Below, piece after piece: positions 17,834 through 25,929 of a stretch of 64,000 bases of DNA. Origin of the DNA: JALHVH01 sp963773685. Lineage in GTDB: Bacteria; Acidobacteriota; Aminicenantia; Aminicenantales; Saccharicenantaceae. The position numbers and the translations under genes were made by a program. Position 1 is the first letter of the stretch. Every line of letters starts with the position of its first letter. The stretch covers positions 111,353 to 175,352 of the forward strand of contig CAVZBY010000013.1 in the NCBI GenBank assembly GCA_963773685.1, read 5' to 3'. The notes beneath the pieces are model-generated. The model was not told the origin of the DNA. It saw only the letters and a list, made by a program, of their open reading frames with translations, and ran no database searches.

Positions 17834-18360
17834 GGTTCTTCTCCCAATTCCGTGGTCCCTTCCCGTGGATATCCGGATAAGCGCGTTTCTTTTTGTGCCT
17901 TCTTATCAATGGCGCAGGGGTGATGCCTGGAGGATGTCGTCTGAGGGCCAAGCGGGTTCCACTTCCAGGCGAGGTGCCGGGCCAACGCGTATCCGGGGCG
18001 AGGAGGTCCGCCCCGTAAACCCCAGTCGGGAAGGGGACCCATCCCCCGGCGACGCGGTCCTAATCCGGGCCCCCTCCGTATCAAGGAGGGGGTAGGGGGA
18101 GACAAGAAATCCAGTCGGAGTCTTGGGCGCGTCGCCGTCTATCCTTGGGGGAACCTGCCTGCAGAGACGCGTTCAAGACATTATTATGCCTTAACCCCCA
18201 CAATCCCCCTGGAATTCAGGGGGAAGGTCGGATCGCGGCTCCGTCAAGGTAGGGTCAAGGGGCGGCCTTCGAACCCAGGGACGCGTATCCCGAGCCGGGA
18301 ATTCCTCCAGGCACAAAAAGAGTCGAAACATATGATTTCCCGGAGATGGGAGAAGAACCA
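17834..18360. repeat. Inverted-repeat-bounded element, copy A (527 bp, non-coding)
   Basis: The left end reads GGTTCTTCTCCCAATTCCG and the right end is CGGAGATGGGAGAAGAACC, an imperfect inverted pair. Inside it, TTTCTTTTTGTGCCT on the left pairs with AGGCACAAAAAGAGTCGAAA on the right. A second copy lies at 21519-21802 with matching ends, including a shared ~70-base left block (ATAAGCGCGTTTC through GTCGTCTGAGGGC) and a shared right block (CGAGCCGGGAATTCCT and onward). The centres differ in length and sequence. There is no transposase, so it resembles a MITE-like or structured-RNA element. An interior stretch (18068-18140) is also found near 44222-44315. Confidence 0.75.
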
Positions 18361-18386
18361 TGAAAAAGGAGAGTTGGGGGGACGAT

Positions 18387-18420
18387 ACCCCCCTTTGGAA
18401 AAGGGGGGCTGGGGGGATTT
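18387..18420. repeat. C/G-run hairpin repeat upstream of tex
   Basis: C6-TTT-GGAA-AAG6 hairpin followed by CTGGGGGGATTT, 43 bases before the tex start. Confidence 0.7.
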
Positions 18421-18462
18421 CTTGCGGCCATCCCCCCGGGAGTGTACACTGGACCGGCGCCT

Positions 18463-20610
18463 ATGGACATCATCAAATACATCGGCCGGGAGCTCGGACT
18501 GGGGACCGCCTCGGTCGCGGCCGTCATCGATCTCATGGCCGGGGGAGCGACCATCCCCTTCATCGCCCGCTACCGGAAAGAGCACACCGGGAACCTCGAC
18601 GAAACGAAGATCCGCGAGATCGCCCGCCGGCACGCGTATTTCACGGAGCTCGACGAGCGGCGCGAGACGGTCCTCGATTCCATCCGCTCGCAGGGAAAGA
18701 TGACCCCCGAGCTCGAAGCGAAGATCGTCGCGACGGCGAGCAAGACGGAGCTCGAGGACCTCTATCTTCCCTACAAGCCCAAGCGCGTGACCCGGGCCTC
18801 CAAAGCCAGGGACGCCGGCCTGGAGCCGTTGGCCCGTTGGCTGGAGGGGCTCGAAGATTCGCGGGCCGACCTCTCCGCCAAGGCCGCGGAGTTCGTTGCT
18901 CCCGATAAAGGCTACGAGACGCCGGACAAGGCCCTCCGCGGCGCCGGCGACATCCTGGCCGAAGAGGCCGCCGACGACGCCGATGTCAGGAAGAGGCTCC
19001 GGGAGCTCGCCGCCCGGGAGGGCATCCTGCGGGCATCGGTCCGGAAAGAATTTACCGGGCAGAAGACCAAGTACGACATGTACAGGGACCATCGGGAAAG
19101 GGCGGCGGACGTCCCTTCCCACAGGTTCCTGGCCATGTTGCGGGGCGAGAAGGACAAGGTCCTCCGCCTCGAGCTCGAATTTCCCCTGGATAAAGCCCTT
19201 GCCTGCGTCGAGGGCCGTCTCGTCCGCCATCCGAAAAGCGCGGCGGCCCCGCTCCTCCGCGAGACGGCTGCCGACGCCCTTGGCCGCCTGCTCGCCCCCG
19301 CGACCGAGACCGAGGTCCGCCGGGAGACGAAGGCCAAGGCCGAAGACGAAGCCTTCAAGGTCTTCGGCGACAACCTCCGCGACCTGCTTCTAGCGCCGCC
19401 GGCCGGACAGCGTCCCGTCCTGGGCGTCGATCCCGGCTTCCGCACGGGCTGTAAGCTCGCCGCCGTCGACAGCACCGGCCTGTTCCTCGAATACCGGGCG
19501 ATATTCCCTCATGAGCCCGAGAAAAGAACGGACGAAGCGGCCCGGGACCTCCTGGAGATGATCGGAGCGCATGGCATCGAGCTCATCGCCGTCGGCAACG
19601 GGACGGCCGGGCGCGAGACCGAGCTCTTCGTGCGGAAGACGATCGCCTCCCTGCCGCCGGAGAGAAGGCCCCTCTGCGTTATGGTCAGCGAGGCCGGAGC
19701 GAGCGTTTACAGCGCCTCCGAGGAGGGCGCCCGGGAGCTCCCCGACTCCGACGTCACGGTCCGGGGCGCCGTCTCCATCGCCCGCCGTCTCCAGGATCCT
19801 CTCTCGGAGCTTGTCAAGATCGATCCCCGGTCCATCGGGGTCGGCCAGTACCAGCACGACGTCGACGAAGCGCGCCTGCGCGCCTCCCTCGAGGAGATCG
19901 TCGAGAGCGCGGTCAACCTCGTCGGCGTCGACGCCAACCTCGCCTCCGAGGCGCTCTTGAAGCACGTCGCGGGCCTCAACAGGAAGACCGCCGCGAACAT
20001 CGTCCGTTACAGGGACGAGAACGGCGTCTTCGGCTCCCGGGCCGAGCTCCGGTCCGTTCCCGGGCTCGGAGCCAAGGCTTTCGAACAAGCCGCCGGGTTC
20101 CTTCGGATCCCGGGAGCGCGCAACCCGCTCGACGATTCGGCCGTCCACCCGGAGCGCTACGCCCTCGTCGAGAAGATGGCCGCGACGCTCGGGGCCACGG
20201 TGGAGCTCATGATCGGGAACTCACGGCTCCTGGGCTCCCTGGACAGGGAAGCGTTCGTCACGGAGGACGCGGGCCTTCCGACGATCGACGACATTCTCCG
20301 GGAGCTCGAGAAGCCGGGCCGCGACCCGCGCTCGGCCTTCAAGTACGCCGAGTTCTCGGAGACCGTACGGGAGATCTCGGACCTCGTGCCGGGGATGGTC
20401 CTCGAGGGAGTGGTTACGAACGTCGCGAACTTCGGCGCCTTCGTGGACATCGGCGTCCACCAGGACGGCCTCGTCCACGTCTCCGAGCTCGCCGAGCGCT
20501 ATGTCGCCGATCCGCGCAAGGTCGTCCGCGTCGGCCAGATCGTCAGGGTCCGGGTGCTTAAGGTGGACCCGGAGCTCAAGCGCATCGGCCTGTCGATGAA
20601 GAATACCTGA
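18463..20610 (+). CDS. tex: Tex family RNA-binding transcription accessory protein
   Basis: A 715-residue cytoplasmic protein of the Tex/Spt6-like family, which binds nucleic acid and influences transcription. The order fits the family. The N-terminal helix-turn-helix region has GATIPFIARYRKEHTGNLDE and DLYLPYKPKRVTRA. A YqgF RNase-H-like domain follows (VLGVDPGFRTGCKLAAVD, about residue 325). The helix-hairpin-helix pair contains GLNRKTAANIVRYRDENG and SVPGLGAKAFEQAAGFLRIP. An S1 domain (GVVTNVANFGAFVDIG through RIGLSMK) closes the C-terminus. ATG 18463 is preferred as the family start (MDIIKYIGRELGL); a GTG seven codons upstream is possible. It stands alone between repeat-rich spacers. Confidence 0.94.
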   Translation: MDIIKYIGRELGLGTASVAAVIDLMAGGATIPFIARYRKEHTGNLDETKIREIARRHAYFTELDERRETVLDSIRSQGKMTPELEAKIVATASKTELEDLYLPYKPKRVTRASKARDAGLEPLARWLEGLEDSRADLSAKAAEFVAPDKGYETPDKALRGAGDILAEEAADDADVRKRLRELAAREGILRASVRKEFTGQKTKYDMYRDHRERAADVPSHRFLAMLRGEKDKVLRLELEFPLDKALACVEGRLVRHPKSAAAPLLRETAADALGRLLAPATETEVRRETKAKAEDEAFKVFGDNLRDLLLAPPAGQRPVLGVDPGFRTGCKLAAVDSTGLFLEYRAIFPHEPEKRTDEAARDLLEMIGAHGIELIAVGNGTAGRETELFVRKTIASLPPERRPLCVMVSEAGASVYSASEEGARELPDSDVTVRGAVSIARRLQDPLSELVKIDPRSIGVGQYQHDVDEARLRASLEEIVESAVNLVGVDANLASEALLKHVAGLNRKTAANIVRYRDENGVFGSRAELRSVPGLGAKAFEQAAGFLRIPGARNPLDDSAVHPERYALVEKMAATLGATVELMIGNSRLLGSLDREAFVTEDAGLPTIDDILRELEKPGRDPRSAFKYAEFSETVREISDLVPGMVLEGVVTNVANFGAFVDIGVHQDGLVHVSELAERYVADPRKVVRVGQIVRVRVLKVDPELKRIGLSMKNT

Positions 20611-20626
20611 GACGCGGCCCCGTCCG

Positions 20627-21283
20627 TCAGAGGGCCGTGGAAAGCGCGATGAGGACCTGGGCGGCGAAGTACGTCGATAAGATGACCGCCTGGGCCGCTC
20701 GGAAAGGCCTAACGAACCGGTCGACGGCCAGGACGGAATCGGAGGCGAGGAACAGGAAGGCTCCGGCGCACGCGGCGAGGGCCGCGGGATCCCCCAGCTG
20801 GGAATATCGTTCCATGGCGTTCAGCGCCATCGCGCTGATGGCCAGGATATAAACAAGCACCGGAACGCGCATCCTCTTGAGGGCGGGCGAGAGGATCGCG
20901 AACAGGACCGCTCCGTAGACGAGGAGAGACAATGCCGTGACGGGATGAACCGCGAACCGGATTCCCGTCTGGAACGCGAAGGCATAGCAGGCCTGGGCGA
21001 CGAGGAACGCGGCGAGACCTTCGGTGAAGCGTTTCCGGCGAGGCATCATGAAGAGGTCTCCGACCAGGGACGCGGCAAGGCCGGCGCCGACGGCGATCCG
21101 GTAAGCGGGAGAGGCTGACCGGCCGGCCTCGACGACGAGGCCGATGATGACGGCCATGGTGAGGGGGCGGAAAGCGAGGTAGAGGAGCCGGGGGCCCTTA
21201 TAGTAGGTGAGGACGGTCAGCCCGGCGAACACGAACGCCCAGAAGAGAAGAAGCCAAATGACCACGGGCAGATGGTAGCACAT
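20627..21283 (-). CDS. YhhN-family membrane protein (lysoplasmalogenase-like)
   Basis: A 218-residue protein with about eight hydrophobic helices. Features of the YhhN/TMEM86 family are present: LLYLAFRPLTMAVIIGLV, then VGAGLAASLVGDLFMMPRRK, and FLFLASDSVLAVDRF near the C-terminus. The two conserved Asp residues (GDLFMM and ASDSVLA) are those thought to be catalytic. Some members hydrolyse the vinyl-ether bond of lysoplasmalogens; substrate here is not proven. The open frame extends upstream to 21736, but the added part is low-complexity, so ATG 21283 is used. It converges on tex. Confidence 0.82.
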   Translation of the reverse strand: MCYHLPVVIWLLLFWAFVFAGLTVLTYYKGPRLLYLAFRPLTMAVIIGLVVEAGRSASPAYRIAVGAGLAASLVGDLFMMPRRKRFTEGLAAFLVAQACYAFAFQTGIRFAVHPVTALSLLVYGAVLFAILSPALKRMRVPVLVYILAISAMALNAMERYSQLGDPAALAACAGAFLFLASDSVLAVDRFVRPFRAAQAVILSTYFAAQVLIALSTAL

Positions 21284-21488
21284 CCGGGCGGGCGGCGTCT
21301 TGTCTGCTTGGCCGGCTTTGCCCGTCCCGCCCAAAAAAGGTTCTTCTCCGGTTCCCGGGGTTTGTTGCGCCGGCGCGGTGATGGAGCTGACCCTCTCCCC
21401 CCGACCCCCGGAAGGCCTGCCGGCCTTGACGGCGGGCCCCCTTCCGCTACGGGGGGCTTCGGGCCAGCATCCATCACCGCCCACGATC

Positions 21489-21540
21489 CCCGGAATCTGG
21501 AGAAGAGCCTTTTCTTTAGCTCTTCTCCCATCTCCGGGGG
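21489..21540. repeat. 21-bp-arm hairpin at the left edge of element B
   Basis: CCCCGGAATCTGGAGAAGAGC (21489-21509) pairs with GCTCTTCTCCCATCTCCGGGG (21520-21540) around a ten-base loop. The right arm is also the left end of the inverted-repeat element at 21519, so the element end has itself been copied in inverted orientation next to it. Confidence 0.7.
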
Positions 21541-21802
21541 CCGAACCCGCCGGATACCCGAATAAGCGCGTTTCTTTTTGTGCCTTGTTAATCAATGGCG
21601 CAGGGGTGATGCCTGGAGGAGGTCGTCTGAGGGCGGAGCGGGCACGGTTCCCCGTACCGACAGGACGGGGAGAGCGAAGCCCGAAGCGAAAGCGATTTGG
21701 CACGCCGGGACAAATCGCGGCCGACGGAAGGCGCACCCCGAGCCGGGAATTCCTTCAGGCACAAAAAGAAACGGAACGATCTCCCGGAATTGGGAGGAGA
21801 GC
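21519..21802. repeat. Inverted-repeat-bounded element, copy B (284 bp, non-coding)
   Basis: Shares both ends with copy A at 17834. The left block has AATAAGCGCGTTTCTTTTTG, TGCCTTGTTAATCAATGGCG and GATGCCTGGAGGAGGTCGTC. The right block has CGAGCCGGGAATTCCTTCAG, GCACAAAAAGAAACG and CCCGGAATTGGGAGGAGAGC. The interior (about 21635-21735) is unlike that of copy A. It lies between the YhhN gene and the DUF5658-like gene; the 583-base gap 21284-21866 holds nothing else recognisable. Confidence 0.75.
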
Positions 21803-21866
21803 AAAAAAAAGGGGGCCGAGCCATGCGGCCCGGCCCCGCCCGCTGTGGAGAGGGCGCCCCGCGCCC

Positions 21867-22436
21867 CTACCTTGGACGCGCTCTTGAGATGAGCCGCATA
21901 TTGTTGGCGACGACGTAGGAGAGAAGGAAGTTGGAGAGGGTCGTCATGACCCAGGCCGTCTTCTTGTCGCGCTTGAAGAGGCTCTTCATCCCCCAGACGC
22001 TCAGGGCGGTCGTCCCGGCCTTGACCGCGGCGAACACCAAGGCGTTCTTGACGAAGGGCTTCATGAGGGGATTGCCCTCGACAAGCCCCGTATTCTTGAG
22101 GGCCTGGCGGGTGGAGAGGTAGTCCGCGACGTTCAGGGCCGTCATGGCCAAGAGGGAGGCGGTGAAGAGGCCCTTCTCGAGCCGGTCCCCGCGGAACGGG
22201 TCGGAAAAGCCCCGGGGACGGACAATGTTGACCGGAAGCGCCGCGAGGGGGGCCGGAACGGGGGCCGGTGCGGCGACCATGGAGGCGGCCAGGGTCATCA
22301 CATCGGGCGAGAACAGCGACGTCTGCGGGGTCGCGGAGGTCTCGAGGAGCGAGAACTCGATCTCTTTGGCGCTCAGGGAACCGATCGCCAGGATACAAAC
22401 GGCCGCGCCGACGGCCATCATCTTCTTCGTCTTCAT
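21867..22436 (-). CDS. Exported membrane protein, DUF5658-like
   Basis: A 189-residue protein. The ATG 22436 is preferred over one seven codons upstream because AAGGAG lies six bases before it. The N-terminus is a signal-like segment (MMAVGAAVCILAIGSLSA then KEIEF), followed by a Pro/Ala linker. The C-terminal half has two or three hydrophobic helices with ALNVADYLSTRQALKNTG and VEGNPLMKPFVKNALVF, a pattern resembling the small integral DUF5658 domain. Function is unknown. Confidence 0.65.
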   Translation of the reverse strand: MKTKKMMAVGAAVCILAIGSLSAKEIEFSLLETSATPQTSLFSPDVMTLAASMVAAPAPVPAPLAALPVNIVRPRGFSDPFRGDRLEKGLFTASLLAMTALNVADYLSTRQALKNTGLVEGNPLMKPFVKNALVFAAVKAGTTALSVWGMKSLFKRDKKTAWVMTTLSNFLLSYVVANNMRLISRARPR

Positions 22437-22459
22437 CTTCGTCTCCTTCGTGTTCATGA

Positions 22460-22659
22460 TACCTTTACTAAAGCGAAAAGCGTGCCACGGAGACGAAGCG
22501 ACTGTAAGACAAAGAATATAAAAGAAATAGAAGGATTTTGGCGATGTTTTATGGCATGCTAATAGTGTTCAATATAAGAACACTATATTCAATAACGTAT
22601 GGATAAAACTAAGATAAAGATAAGGTTAGGAGGATGTCAGATATATGTTCAATATGTGG
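22460..22659. other. AT-rich spacer with a 9-bp-arm palindrome
   Basis: This 200-base gap is markedly AT-rich against the surrounding GC-rich chromosome. It includes ATAGTGTTC (22562-22570), seven bases, then GAACACTAT (22578-22586), a perfect inverted repeat. It could be an operator for the DUF5658-like gene transcribed leftward, or a weak terminator of the thymidylate-synthase-like gene. A 27-codon frame with CSICG (22634-22717) starts here behind AGGAGG, but it runs into the neighbour's 3' end. Confidence 0.6.
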
Positions 22660-23475
22660 TCAGTATTTCTCGTTCCTCAACCGTTCCCGGGCTTCCCGGA
22701 ACATGGGCTCGGCGTAGCTCGAAGGCCAGGTCCGCTCCTCGAAGGTCCTCTTTTCGACCATCTTCAGGAATCCCTGGAACTCCCCGAAATAGGATCCGTA
22801 GATGTGGAAGCTGTCGACGAGGTCGGCGTAGCGTCCGACGCGGACCGGCTGGCCGATACTCGCCGCGATCCGCGAGGCGATGACGCGCTGGAGGTCGGTC
22901 AGGGCGAAGGCGTTCATATAGGCGGCCTTGTAGGCGTCCCGGGACCGCCAATGGCAGTTCATGTTGAGGACCGGGACGCCGTCCCCGTCGGGGAGGATCC
23001 GGCACCAGACTCGCTGGAGACAGGGAGGGTCGTAGGTCGGCGGGTCCAGCTTCGGGTTCCAGGTGATGGCCTGGGCCCGGCGCGAATGACCGGCCTCGGC
23101 CAGCTTGCGGACGATCGCGTCGATCTGATCGATCGTCTCTCCCTCGATATCGTAAGCGAACAGGCGCTTATGATAGGTGTAGGTCCACTTGCCCTCTTCG
23201 GGGGCGATCCACTTGTCATGGACGCCGTCGACGACCTCCTGGCGGTAGATCTCCAGGTCTTCGAGGCCGCCGGGAAAGGCGCGGTGGATGCGTGGCTCGG
23301 CAAAGGGGTCCTCGACGGCCCAGAGGATGGTGCAATCCCGGCTGGGAGGGTCGCCGGGCTTGTCGTACTCGGTCGGGACGGCGGCGCCGTGCATCCAACA
23401 GGCCAGGACCGCCTTTTCCCAGGCTTCGGGGAGCGTCCTTCCTTCGACGAACAGGGTCGGGATGTTTCCGTTCAC
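22660..23475 (-). CDS. Thymidylate-synthase-like protein (ThyA superfamily, archaeal-type pattern)
   Basis: A 271-residue protein. Key thymidylate synthase features survive: the nucleophile region YDPPCLQRVWCRI (PPC), the phosphate-binding WRSRD, the pyrimidine-contact Asn in YMNAFALTDLQ, and the SFHIYGSYFGEF stretch equivalent to the HIY motif. The N-terminal 80 residues differ from E. coli ThyA and look like the divergent archaeal or dCMP-hydroxymethylase-like branch. The reaction would be methylation or hydroxymethylation of dUMP or dCMP with methylene-tetrahydrofolate. The GTG start 23475 has AGAGG five bases upstream and overlaps the stop of the patatin gene, so the pair is coupled. No ThyX or other ThyA is seen in the window. 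Confidence 0.7.
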   Translation of the reverse strand: MNGNIPTLFVEGRTLPEAWEKAVLACWMHGAAVPTEYDKPGDPPSRDCTILWAVEDPFAEPRIHRAFPGGLEDLEIYRQEVVDGVHDKWIAPEEGKWTYTYHKRLFAYDIEGETIDQIDAIVRKLAEAGHSRRAQAITWNPKLDPPTYDPPCLQRVWCRILPDGDGVPVLNMNCHWRSRDAYKAAYMNAFALTDLQRVIASRIAASIGQPVRVGRYADLVDSFHIYGSYFGEFQGFLKMVEKRTFEERTWPSSYAEPMFREARERLRNEKY

Positions 23476-23477
23476 AT

Positions 23478-24482
23478 TCACCTCTCGGCGGGCTTCTTGA
23501 TCTTTTCGACGAGCTCCGGGGCCTTGGCCTCGGCGGCCTTTCTCCCTTCCTCGAGCAGGTAGGGGGCCAGCGAGAAGTCCAGGGTCGGGATCTCCGGCAG
23601 GTCGAAGTTGATGAGGACGGTCGGAGGATTGGTCTCGAGCATCAGCTGGGTGATGGAATTCTCCATGATATCGATGGTCCGGGTCAGGATGTCGAAGAGG
23701 TTCGGGATCTTTCTTTTGGAGTCCTCGGCGGCCCGCTGGGAGTCGAACCAGAGGTCTGCCGCCTTGAGCATGCCGCGGCTCCCATCCGGACGGTTCTCGA
23801 CGAGCTTGTGGACGAGCCGCTCCACGGGAGGGACCCTGTCGGCCGGCCGGGAGTCTTTCTTCCCCGGCCCGGTCCTCTTTCGGGGGAGCAGGCCGATCTT
23901 CCCCAAGGCAGGACGGAGGTTGACGGCGATGGTCAGGTCTGCCCCCATCGAACGGGCGACGTCGATAGGCAGGGGGTCGACCACCCCTCCGTCGAGGAGG
24001 AGGCTCCGGCCGGAGACCATCGGCGTGAAGATGCCGGGGATGGACACGCTGGCCCGGATCGCCTCGAGGAGGCTGCCCTTGCGGAACACGACCGCCCGGC
24101 CGGTATCGAAGTCGGAGGCGACGATGCCCAGGGGCAGGGGGAGGTCCTCGATGAGGGCGTCCTTCGGGATGTAGCGGGCGAGGAAGGCCAGGGCCCGCTT
24201 GCCGGCGAAGAGCCCCGAGCGCGAGAGGACGGGGTCGAAGAGCTTGAGAAGGGCGTCCCTCTTCATCGTGCAAAGGTCCTTCTTGAGGGCCGGAAGGCGG
24301 CCGACGGCGCTGACGCCCGCGATAGCCGCGCCGATGCTCGAGGCGGCGACGAGGTCGATGGGGATTTCCAGGGCGGACAGGGCCTCGAGGACCGAGATGT
24401 GGACGATGCCCCGGGCGCCGCCGCTCCCCAGGACGAGCCCGACCCTGGGCCGGTCCTTCCGGGGCGGGATTCGGGCGGGCAT
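23478..24482 (-). CDS. Patatin-like phospholipase
   Basis: A 334-residue protein with the RssA/patatin fold. The oxyanion motif GLVLGSGGARGIVHI is at the N-terminus. The nucleophile elbow lies in LVAASSIGAAIAG, where the first Gly of GxSxG is replaced by Ala. The catalytic Asp is in LLLDGGVVDPLP. The family consists of serine acyl hydrolases acting on phospholipids. The C-terminal 100 residues are Lys/Arg-rich and less conserved. No signal peptide is seen. It is co-transcribed with the downstream thymidylate-synthase-like gene (overlapping ends). Confidence 0.88.
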   Translation of the reverse strand: MPARIPPRKDRPRVGLVLGSGGARGIVHISVLEALSALEIPIDLVAASSIGAAIAGVSAVGRLPALKKDLCTMKRDALLKLFDPVLSRSGLFAGKRALAFLARYIPKDALIEDLPLPLGIVASDFDTGRAVVFRKGSLLEAIRASVSIPGIFTPMVSGRSLLLDGGVVDPLPIDVARSMGADLTIAVNLRPALGKIGLLPRKRTGPGKKDSRPADRVPPVERLVHKLVENRPDGSRGMLKAADLWFDSQRAAEDSKRKIPNLFDILTRTIDIMENSITQLMLETNPPTVLINFDLPEIPTLDFSLAPYLLEEGRKAAEAKAPELVEKIKKPAER

Positions 24483-24579
24483 GGGAGCTCATTGTATCAA
24501 ATTGCTTTGAAAAATTCCCCGGGAACGATTAAGATAGCCGTACGGAGGCCGTCAGGGCCCCGAAACGCGAGGATTCGCC

Positions 24580-25398
24580 ATGACCAATGAAATGTTCGAG
24601 GACGTCAAGCGCAAGAAGATCGCCCTGCTCATCGACGGGGACAACGCCCAGCCCTCGTTGATCGGCAAGATCCTGACCGAGGCCGGAAAGTTCGGCCTGG
24701 TCACCATCCGCCGCATCTACGGAGATTGGACGACCGTCAACATGCAGGGCTGGAAGCACACGCTCAACGACAACGCCATCCAGCCCATCCAGCAGTTCCG
24801 GTACACGGTCGGCAAGAACGCGACGGACAGCGCGATGATCATCGATGCCATGGACATCCTCCACACCCACCAGGTCGACGGCTTCTGCATCGTGTCGAGC
24901 GACAGCGACTACACCCGCCTGGCCACCCGCATCCGGGAGATCGGGTTCTTCGTCATGGGGGTCGGCAAGCAGACGACGCCCAAGGCGTTCGTCAACGCCT
25001 GCAACATCTTCATCTACACGGAGAACCTCGTCCCCAAGCAGAAACAGCGCTCCCGCCCGGAGAGGCAGGCGCCCCGCCGGAAGGCCCAGGGGGGGCGCGG
25101 GCCCGAACCGGCCCAGGAGCCGGAGCCCGAGGCGGAAGGCGGCGAGGAAAGGCCGCGGAAGTACGATCCGGTGCCCCTGCTCCGCGGGGCCTTCGACATG
25201 GCCGTCGAGGAAGGCGGATGGGCGAGCCTGAGCACCATGGGCTTCTATCTCCGCCAGCTCGACCCCGGCTTCGACCCCAGGACCTACGGTCACAAACAGC
25301 TCTCCCAGCTCATCAAGTCCTATCAGGACCTCTTCGATATGAAATTCCAGGACGATAAGGGCCGGACCAACGTCTATATCCGATTCAAGGAAGCCTGA
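24580..25398 (+). CDS. NYN-domain ribonuclease-like protein with C-terminal OST-HTH/LOTUS domain
   Basis: A 272-residue protein. Residues 12-150 form a NYN (LabA/DUF88) PIN-like domain: IALLIDGDNAQPSL (acidic metal ligands D19, D21), YGDWTTVNMQGW, GKNATDSAMIIDAMDIL and CIVSSDSDYTRLATRIRE. A charged linker rich in Arg/Pro/Glu follows. Residues about 200-272 (LRGAFDMAVEEGGWASLSTM through YQDLFDMKFQ) match the OST-HTH/LOTUS RNA-binding domain. The pairing suggests an RNA-directed nuclease; the target is unknown. It is followed after twelve bases by ogt. Confidence 0.9.
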   Translation: MTNEMFEDVKRKKIALLIDGDNAQPSLIGKILTEAGKFGLVTIRRIYGDWTTVNMQGWKHTLNDNAIQPIQQFRYTVGKNATDSAMIIDAMDILHTHQVDGFCIVSSDSDYTRLATRIREIGFFVMGVGKQTTPKAFVNACNIFIYTENLVPKQKQRSRPERQAPRRKAQGGRGPEPAQEPEPEAEGGEERPRKYDPVPLLRGAFDMAVEEGGWASLSTMGFYLRQLDPGFDPRTYGHKQLSQLIKSYQDLFDMKFQDDKGRTNVYIRFKEA

Positions 25399-25410
25399 GT
25401 CGGGCCCGTC

Positions 25411-25929
25411 ATGCCGGTACGAGCGGGACGCGTCGGCGCGGGCGGAAAACCCCGGGCCGCGGTCCAAAAAACCCTCTATGCGTCCCCGATAGGCCCCCTC
25501 GAGGTCGAAGGCACCGAGGCGGGGATCCTGCGGATCGAGTTCTCCGACCGGAGGACCGTGCCCGCAGGCCCGCCCGCGGCCTGCCTGAAGGAATGCCTCT
25601 GCCAGCTCGATGAATACTTCCAGGGGACGCGCCGGTCGTTCTCCGTCAAGCTCGACCTCAGGGGAACGCCGTTCCAGAAAAGGGTCTGGAGCGAGCTCCT
25701 CAAGGTCCCGTTCGGCCGGACCGTCTCCTATCGGGACATCGCGGCCGCCCTGGATAATCCCCGCGCGACCCGGGCCGTCGGCGGGGCCAACCACAGGAAT
25801 CCCGTCTCCATCATCGTCCCCTGCCACCGCGTCGTCGGGGCGAACGGCAGCCTGACCGGATACGGCGGGGGGCTGCACCGAAAGGAATGGCTCCTCGCCC
25901 ACGAACAGAAACCAAGGAGAACCCCATGA
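25411..25929 (+). CDS. ogt: Methylated-DNA--protein-cysteine methyltransferase
   Basis: A 172-residue suicide repair enzyme that takes methyl groups from O6-methylguanine. The active-site IIVPCHRVVG (Cys about 139) is intact. It is preceded by TPFQKRVWSELLKVPFGRTV, the helix-turn-helix recognition region with the RAVGGANHRNP arginine-finger stretch. It is followed by GYGGGLHRKEWLLAHE. The first 15 residues are a basic, variable N-terminus. The stop overlaps the start of the acyl-CoA ligase gene by ATGA. Confidence 0.95.
   Translation: MPVRAGRVGAGGKPRAAVQKTLYASPIGPLEVEGTEAGILRIEFSDRRTVPAGPPAACLKECLCQLDEYFQGTRRSFSVKLDLRGTPFQKRVWSELLKVPFGRTVSYRDIAAALDNPRATRAVGGANHRNPVSIIVPCHRVVGANGSLTGYGGGLHRKEWLLAHEQKPRRTP

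Larger units (their letters stand above)
17596..18462. other. 867-bp gene-free spacer rich in repeats
   Basis: No protein-like frame. From left to right it holds a C/G-run hairpin in inverted orientation (17666-17699), a degenerate copy near 17800, a 527-bp element with inverted ends (17834-18360), and another C/G-run hairpin (18387-18420) directly before tex. Confidence 0.85.

Noticed and set aside
22634..22717. 27-residue CxxC-containing small gene
   Set aside because: Good ribosome site, but it ends inside the 3' end of a convergent gene and is too short to recognise; kept only as a remark.
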